The translations under genes and the position numbers were made by a program. The notes under the pieces are model-generated. The model was not told where the DNA came from, made no database searches, and saw only the letters and a list, made by a program, of their open reading frames with translations. From an uncultured Dehalococcoidia bacterium (GTDB lineage: Bacteria > Chloroflexota > Dehalococcoidia > Lucifugimonadales > UBA3495), in NCBI GenBank assembly GCA_958296445.1, contig OY282565.1, positions 1,033,936 to 1,097,935 of the forward strand: a stretch of 64,000 nt of DNA, given 5' to 3'. Of this stretch, positions 60,200 through 64,000 are shown piece by piece. How positions within the stretch are numbered: position 1 is the first letter of the stretch; each line of letters starts with the position of its first letter.

Positions 60200-60763
60200 T
60201 CAGGTTCCCTGAAAAATATCGGCGATGTCCAGATTCAGCCCCGGAAGCACTGCCGACTCGATGCGCTCGCCGGGGCCGCGGATGTAGGCCCGTTGCCATT
60301 CCCCGCTTTCCAGCCGCAGGACTTCGACAGTGCGGGTTATCCAAGATACCAGCCAGCACTCTAGGACGTTAATCCGGGCGTAGTCGGCGAGCTTGCTTTG
60401 GGTGTATGTGCCGCGGTTGCTGGGCGACAGGATTTCCACCACCAGATCGGGGCCGCCGTTAATCCGGTCGCCTAGGATGTCGGCCCTTTCGTTGCTGACA
60501 AACACCAGATCGGGCTGCCGCACCCGTAGCGGTTCCTGTTGCACTACCACGTCCACAGGCGCGAACAGCACTTCGCCCAACCTGCGCTCACGGACGAAGC
60601 TCCGTACAGGAGTGTATAGATCCCCCAGAGTAATCTGGTGGTAGCGGTTGGGGGCCGCGGCCATAATGACCTCGCCGTCTATGATTTCCAGCTTTTCCAT
60701 TGTTTCCGGTTCGTTCAGATATTCCTCGTAGGTTAGTAGCTTGGGTTTGGCTCCGGTTGTCAT
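60200..60763 (-). CDS. Uma2 family (DUF820) protein, copy 3
   Basis: 187 aa. Core INGGPDLVVEILSPSN; VSWITRTVEVLRLESGEWQ in place of VSPQDHNIEVLRLE. The intergenic stretch before copies 1-3 (GATAATCAGGTTCCCTGAAA on the plus strand at each 3' end) is also repeated, so the unit of about 650 bp was tandemly triplicated. Confidence 0.9.
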   Translation of the reverse strand: MTTGAKPKLLTYEEYLNEPETMEKLEIIDGEVIMAAAPNRYHQITLGDLYTPVRSFVRERRLGEVLFAPVDVVVQQEPLRVRQPDLVFVSNERADILGDRINGGPDLVVEILSPSNRGTYTQSKLADYARINVLECWLVSWITRTVEVLRLESGEWQRAYIRGPGERIESAVLPGLNLDIADIFQGT

Positions 60764-60817
60764 AAGCTCTAACTCCGTTCCTTGCCGCGGACGGGATTGT
60801 TGTTATGGCCGGGAGTG

Positions 60818-63559
60818 TTATGCCGGGCGCAGGCCGGCGTAGCGTTGGCCGGTGACCGACGGCTCGGCGGCTAGGTTGCGGCGGATGGTTGCCACCCGCT
60901 CGCCGTCCAGCCCCAGCGCGTCGCATACCGCGGTGTCCAGTGCCCGCCGCGCCGGGCAGCCGTCCATCTGCGGCAGCGGCAGCAACGCCCGCTCCGCCAG
61001 CTCATCGTAGGCCGCCGCCAGCCTTTCCGCCGCGCCGTTTCCGATGGCGGCGAAGTTGGGGACGGGCAGGTTTTTCATATCGTCTAGAGAAAATTGCGGG
61101 TACGACAGCACTTTGTTGGAGCGATCGCCCAACAATGCCAAGATGCCGATGGTTGAATTGAGATACACACATACAGCTTTCTCAAATGTGTCGGCATCCA
61201 TATTTGGGATACCGCACTTGCAAGGCACCCACGCCGACCCTATCACCGGGATAGGCAACCTGACGCTGAGAGTCCTGACGGTGTTAAGCCGAACTCTAGT
61301 CGGCAACAACAATCTCCCGCGTTTGGCCCAAAGGTTTTGAGCTTGCTTTTCTTTGCCTTTTTTGGCAACTATATTTGTATCCGGCTGGGCTGCCATAGAC
61401 TGCAAAATGTCGGTTTTATGATCCCACAAGGCAGACATTCCCTCGATTCCCGGCAGCGTAGAACGGTTAAAAGTTAGCCGTATGTTTATTGACCCAAATT
61501 GCCCTATCTTTCCCAGATTCACGAAATTAAAAAACTCGCCGTTCTTTAGCGCAGCAAATTCTGCACAAAGATACGGCGACAGGAACTGAACCGCGCCCCA
61601 ATCTCCGGCGGCAATCTTGTAGGCAGGCCATTCCTGTAATGTGCCATACCCCTGCCTATTTACGGCGCCGTCTATGATAGACCAAGCGACTTGTATCGCC
61701 TCGGCGGGCGTCGCCGGATTCGCGGCAAGGTTGATTACTTTCGTAGGGGGCTTTGGCCCCTTGCCGTGGGGCCAGCAACGGCAAACCAGCAACATCTCTC
61801 CAATGCTGGTATTTTCCGAAAAATAAAGGCGTTCCGGGTCATACGACGTTACAATAGTTTCGATGTGATTACTCTGGGATAAAAATTGCCGGATTTCCAA
61901 TGCCGTTGCGTGTGTGGCCGTTGCCAAAGGCAATACTGTAGCTATGGCTCCAGTGTCGGCTTTCCTGATGTAGTCGGCAAGAACTAAGAAAGCGTTTCCA
62001 ATGCTTGCCAAATGCACAGGCTTGTTAGAGAAAATTCGTTTCTCTTGATTTCTGATAGCCCATTTTTCGTCGTCGTCAAACTGCTGATACCGCAAGTCGT
62101 GTTGAGTAAAGGGCGGGTTCATAATCACCAAGTCGGCGGGTTCGGCGCGGGCCGTTTCCTCGCCGGTGTCAACCTGCCGGGCGCGGGGTTCGGCGCTGGG
62201 GTTGGGCATCAGCATCGGTTGCCTATCGCTCAGAAAGTCTAGGGAGCCCAAGCGGGCGTTGCCGGATTGGTCTAGGCCCAGCAGGGTGCGCCCGATTTTC
62301 ATATTGCGAAACTGGGTGGTGGGCGAAAGCAGGCCCAAAGTGGTTGCCGCCATGTGAGTGGCGGTAAGGTTGACATCGTAGCCGCTGAAAACCTGTTCAA
62401 TCAGAGAACGGGCTAGGCCGCTTTCGGTATCGGCTTGGGGGGCCAGTTCGCGGATGCGCTCGGCGGCGGCCATCAGCAGGGTGCCGGTGCCGCAGGCCGG
62501 GTCGGTAATCCGCAATTGGGCGATGGCCTCCGGGTCGCTCCAGTCGCACATACCCTCGCCGATGGCTAGGGCGGCCAGCAGGGTTGCCCCGGCGGTGCTG
62601 GTATAAAAAGAGCCGTCGTAGCGGGCGGTGTCCAGCACGGTGTGAAAGATGCGGCCCAAAAGGTCGTGGCGCATCCCGGCGATATTGGCGACTACGGCCA
62701 GAGCGGCTTTGGCGGCTTCGCGGATGGCGCCGGTAAAGGCCGGGTCGGGCGGGCAGGAAAGCAGGGCGGCGCGGCCGGTCTCAAAGATGGGCTTGTAATC
62801 CAGAGCCAGAATCAGATTCCAGGCGTCGCCGAAATCGCCGACCGGATTGGGGCCGTCGGCGCACTGCTGGGCTTTGGCGGGCGGCCAGTCGCCGCGGTAG
62901 GGTTGGGGTTGCGGGATACGGTTGTCATATTCGGGGCGCATCCCTTCCAGATGGACGTCCAGCCGGGAATGGAACATAACGGCGGTGGCGGCGACCAGCA
63001 GGGCGCGTTTGGCCGGGGTGTTCCAGGGTTCGCGCCCGGTTTTGGCGGCGGGCAGGTCAAGGGCCTGGGCCAAGAGGCGTTTCTGCGTGTCATCCATTCG
63101 CCGCACCGCCGCGTCAAGGCTGGACGACAGGGCGGCGGCGGCGAAGTCGGGGTTGCCAAGCTGGGCCGGGGCCAGCCGAATTACCGACGTTAGCTGGTCC
63201 AGTCCCCCCTTAGTCCAGGCCGCCGCGCCGCCGTTGCCGTCGCGGATGGTCCAGATCATTTCGGCGTCGGCGATGGACTCCCTGGTGCTGCCGTCCGGGT
63301 AGCAGACGGCGATGGCGATGTCGGCCAGATTTTGGTCATTCGGCAGCCGCTCGTCGGCACTGCGGATAGCTTCCTGCCGCTTGGCCCTGCTTTGCCCGTG
63401 TTTGGCTTCGACGGCGATTCGCGCCGGGCCGATACGCACTTCCACGTCAACACGGCTTTTGTCGGGATGAGTCACTTCCGGCTTGGCCGCGAGCCCCCGC
63501 TCTTTCAGTTCGTCGGATAGCTGAATGTTGAGAGTCTGTTCGTGTTCTCGCGGCGTCAC
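60818..63559 (-). CDS. Fused nuclease-N6-adenine methylase (Type IIG/I-like)
   Basis: 913 aa. N-terminal 110 residues look like a PD-(D/E)XK nuclease: VDVEVRIGPARIAVEAKHGQ with E-x-K. A helical region, then a class I methylase with DPACGTGTLLMAAAERIREL (SAM motif) at about 380 and VIMNPPFTQHDLRYQQFDD (NPPF) at about 515, and a C-terminal region (650-900) resembling target recognition. This is the layout of single-chain restriction-modification enzymes. Lies next to Uma2 genes. AT-richer middle part (61.1-62.0 kb). A phage-defence role is inferred. Confidence 0.85.
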   Translation of the reverse strand: MTPREHEQTLNIQLSDELKERGLAAKPEVTHPDKSRVDVEVRIGPARIAVEAKHGQSRAKRQEAIRSADERLPNDQNLADIAIAVCYPDGSTRESIADAEMIWTIRDGNGGAAAWTKGGLDQLTSVIRLAPAQLGNPDFAAAALSSSLDAAVRRMDDTQKRLLAQALDLPAAKTGREPWNTPAKRALLVAATAVMFHSRLDVHLEGMRPEYDNRIPQPQPYRGDWPPAKAQQCADGPNPVGDFGDAWNLILALDYKPIFETGRAALLSCPPDPAFTGAIREAAKAALAVVANIAGMRHDLLGRIFHTVLDTARYDGSFYTSTAGATLLAALAIGEGMCDWSDPEAIAQLRITDPACGTGTLLMAAAERIRELAPQADTESGLARSLIEQVFSGYDVNLTATHMAATTLGLLSPTTQFRNMKIGRTLLGLDQSGNARLGSLDFLSDRQPMLMPNPSAEPRARQVDTGEETARAEPADLVIMNPPFTQHDLRYQQFDDDEKWAIRNQEKRIFSNKPVHLASIGNAFLVLADYIRKADTGAIATVLPLATATHATALEIRQFLSQSNHIETIVTSYDPERLYFSENTSIGEMLLVCRCWPHGKGPKPPTKVINLAANPATPAEAIQVAWSIIDGAVNRQGYGTLQEWPAYKIAAGDWGAVQFLSPYLCAEFAALKNGEFFNFVNLGKIGQFGSINIRLTFNRSTLPGIEGMSALWDHKTDILQSMAAQPDTNIVAKKGKEKQAQNLWAKRGRLLLPTRVRLNTVRTLSVRLPIPVIGSAWVPCKCGIPNMDADTFEKAVCVYLNSTIGILALLGDRSNKVLSYPQFSLDDMKNLPVPNFAAIGNGAAERLAAAYDELAERALLPLPQMDGCPARRALDTAVCDALGLDGERVATIRRNLAAEPSVTGQRYAGLRPA

Positions 63560-63577
63560 TGCTTAATCCTCTAGGGC

Positions 63578-64000
63578 CTAATCCTCTAGCGCGATCCGCA
63601 GGCGTTTGTTGATGCGGCCCTTGCTTTCGTGGCCGGTTACGCGGATGCGGCCTACCTCGGTGGTGTTGTTTACGTGGGTGCCGCCGTCGGCCTGCACGTC
63701 CAAGCCCTGGATGTCTATGGTGCGGACTTCGCGGATGTTGGCCGGGAGCAGGTTGATTTTGGTGCGAATCAGGTCGGGGATGGCCTCGGCTTCCTCGCGG
63801 GCCAGGTTGGCTACCAGCACGGCGCGGGCGGCGGCCACTTCCTCGTTGATTTTGGCCTCTACTTCCTCGGCGAAATCGGCGGACATCCGCTCCAGCTCGA
63901 AGTCCATCCGGGCCTCGCCGGGCTGCATATTGCCGCCGGTGACTAGGGCGCCGTAGTCGCGCCACACCACGCCGCAGAGGATGTGCAGGGCGGTATGGGT
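63578..64000 (-). CDS. Alanyl-tRNA editing protein AlaX-like (partial)
   Basis: Open from the window edge to 63578 (141 codons seen). The edge encodes HTALHILCG, the zinc HxxxH motif; later QADGGTHVNNTTEVGRIR carries the second zinc-binding half. It trims Ser or Gly mischarged on tRNA-Ala. The N-terminus is off the window. Ends 18 bp before the methylase gene start. Confidence 0.85.
   Translation of the reverse strand, partial: THTALHILCGVVWRDYGALVTGGNMQPGEARMDFELERMSADFAEEVEAKINEEVAAARAVLVANLAREEAEAIPDLIRTKINLLPANIREVRTIDIQGLDVQADGGTHVNNTTEVGRIRVTGHESKGRINKRLRIALED

Noticed and set aside
58878..60800. Short repeats suggesting CRISPR
   Set aside because: They are gene-sized duplications of Uma2 units.

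Overview
The window is GC-rich bacterial chromosome. Its gene content fits a Chloroflexota lineage, perhaps SAR202 or Dehalococcoidia-like: late futalosine-type menaquinone genes, an F420 ligase, a cobalamin adenosyltransferase, a molybdenum hydroxylase, hydantoinase A/B, retropepsin-like and Uma2 proteins, and many dispersed intergenic repeats. This placement is an inference from gene families; no rRNA is present.

Layout. 0-1 kb: the start of a glutamine synthetase and tRNA-Arg/tRNA-His. 1.3-5 kb: a peptide ABC importer (binding protein and two permeases). 5.3-11 kb: a secreted MA-type peptidase, MqnA, a small unexplained cluster with a possible frameshift, an MTHFR-like protein and a glycine-rich membrane protein. 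11.3-15 kb: a minus-strand run of a TPP enzyme, carboxymuconolactone decarboxylase-like, SDR and DUF35 Zn-ribbon proteins. 14.8-19 kb: an integration hot spot. The DUF35/panE junction is present twice in tandem, each copy holding different cargo: a coiled-coil PD-(D/E)XK protein in one, and a 48-aa protein with an ImmA/XRE pair in the other. 19.8-23 kb: VOC, unknown and DUF2182 proteins, then repeat-rich DNA.

23-28.6 kb: a molybdenum hydroxylase operon (FAD, 2Fe-2S and Mo subunits), a MoaD/ThiS-like protein, Nudix and GNAT. 28.7-33.6 kb: hisA, hisH, a PduO-type adenosyltransferase, cofE and dinB. 33.8-41 kb: a class III aminotransferase, a coiled-coil protein, two dienelactone hydrolases, a thioredoxin-NHL protein whose first redox cysteine codon is an in-frame UGA followed by a bSECIS-like hairpin (a likely selenoprotein), and a lipoprotein. 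41-48 kb: prmC, prfA, then a coupled menaquinone operon (UbiD-, UbiA- and UbiX-like proteins, a retropepsin, MenG), then a zinc-ribbon protein. 48.5-51.5 kb: modABC with a palindromic operator candidate. 51.6-64 kb: an orphan adenine methyltransferase, a Lin0512 protein, a hydantoinase A/B locus with a PIG-L deacetylase and two DUF2283 proteins, three tandem Uma2 proteins, a fused nuclease-methylase, and a partial AlaX.

How the genes connect. modABC would supply molybdate for the Mo hydroxylase at 23-27 kb. MqnA and the 43.5-47.7 kb operon belong to one menaquinone pathway, split about 36 kb apart. The last 4 kb looks like a restriction or defence neighbourhood. At least six families of short intergenic repeats fill most gaps between genes.
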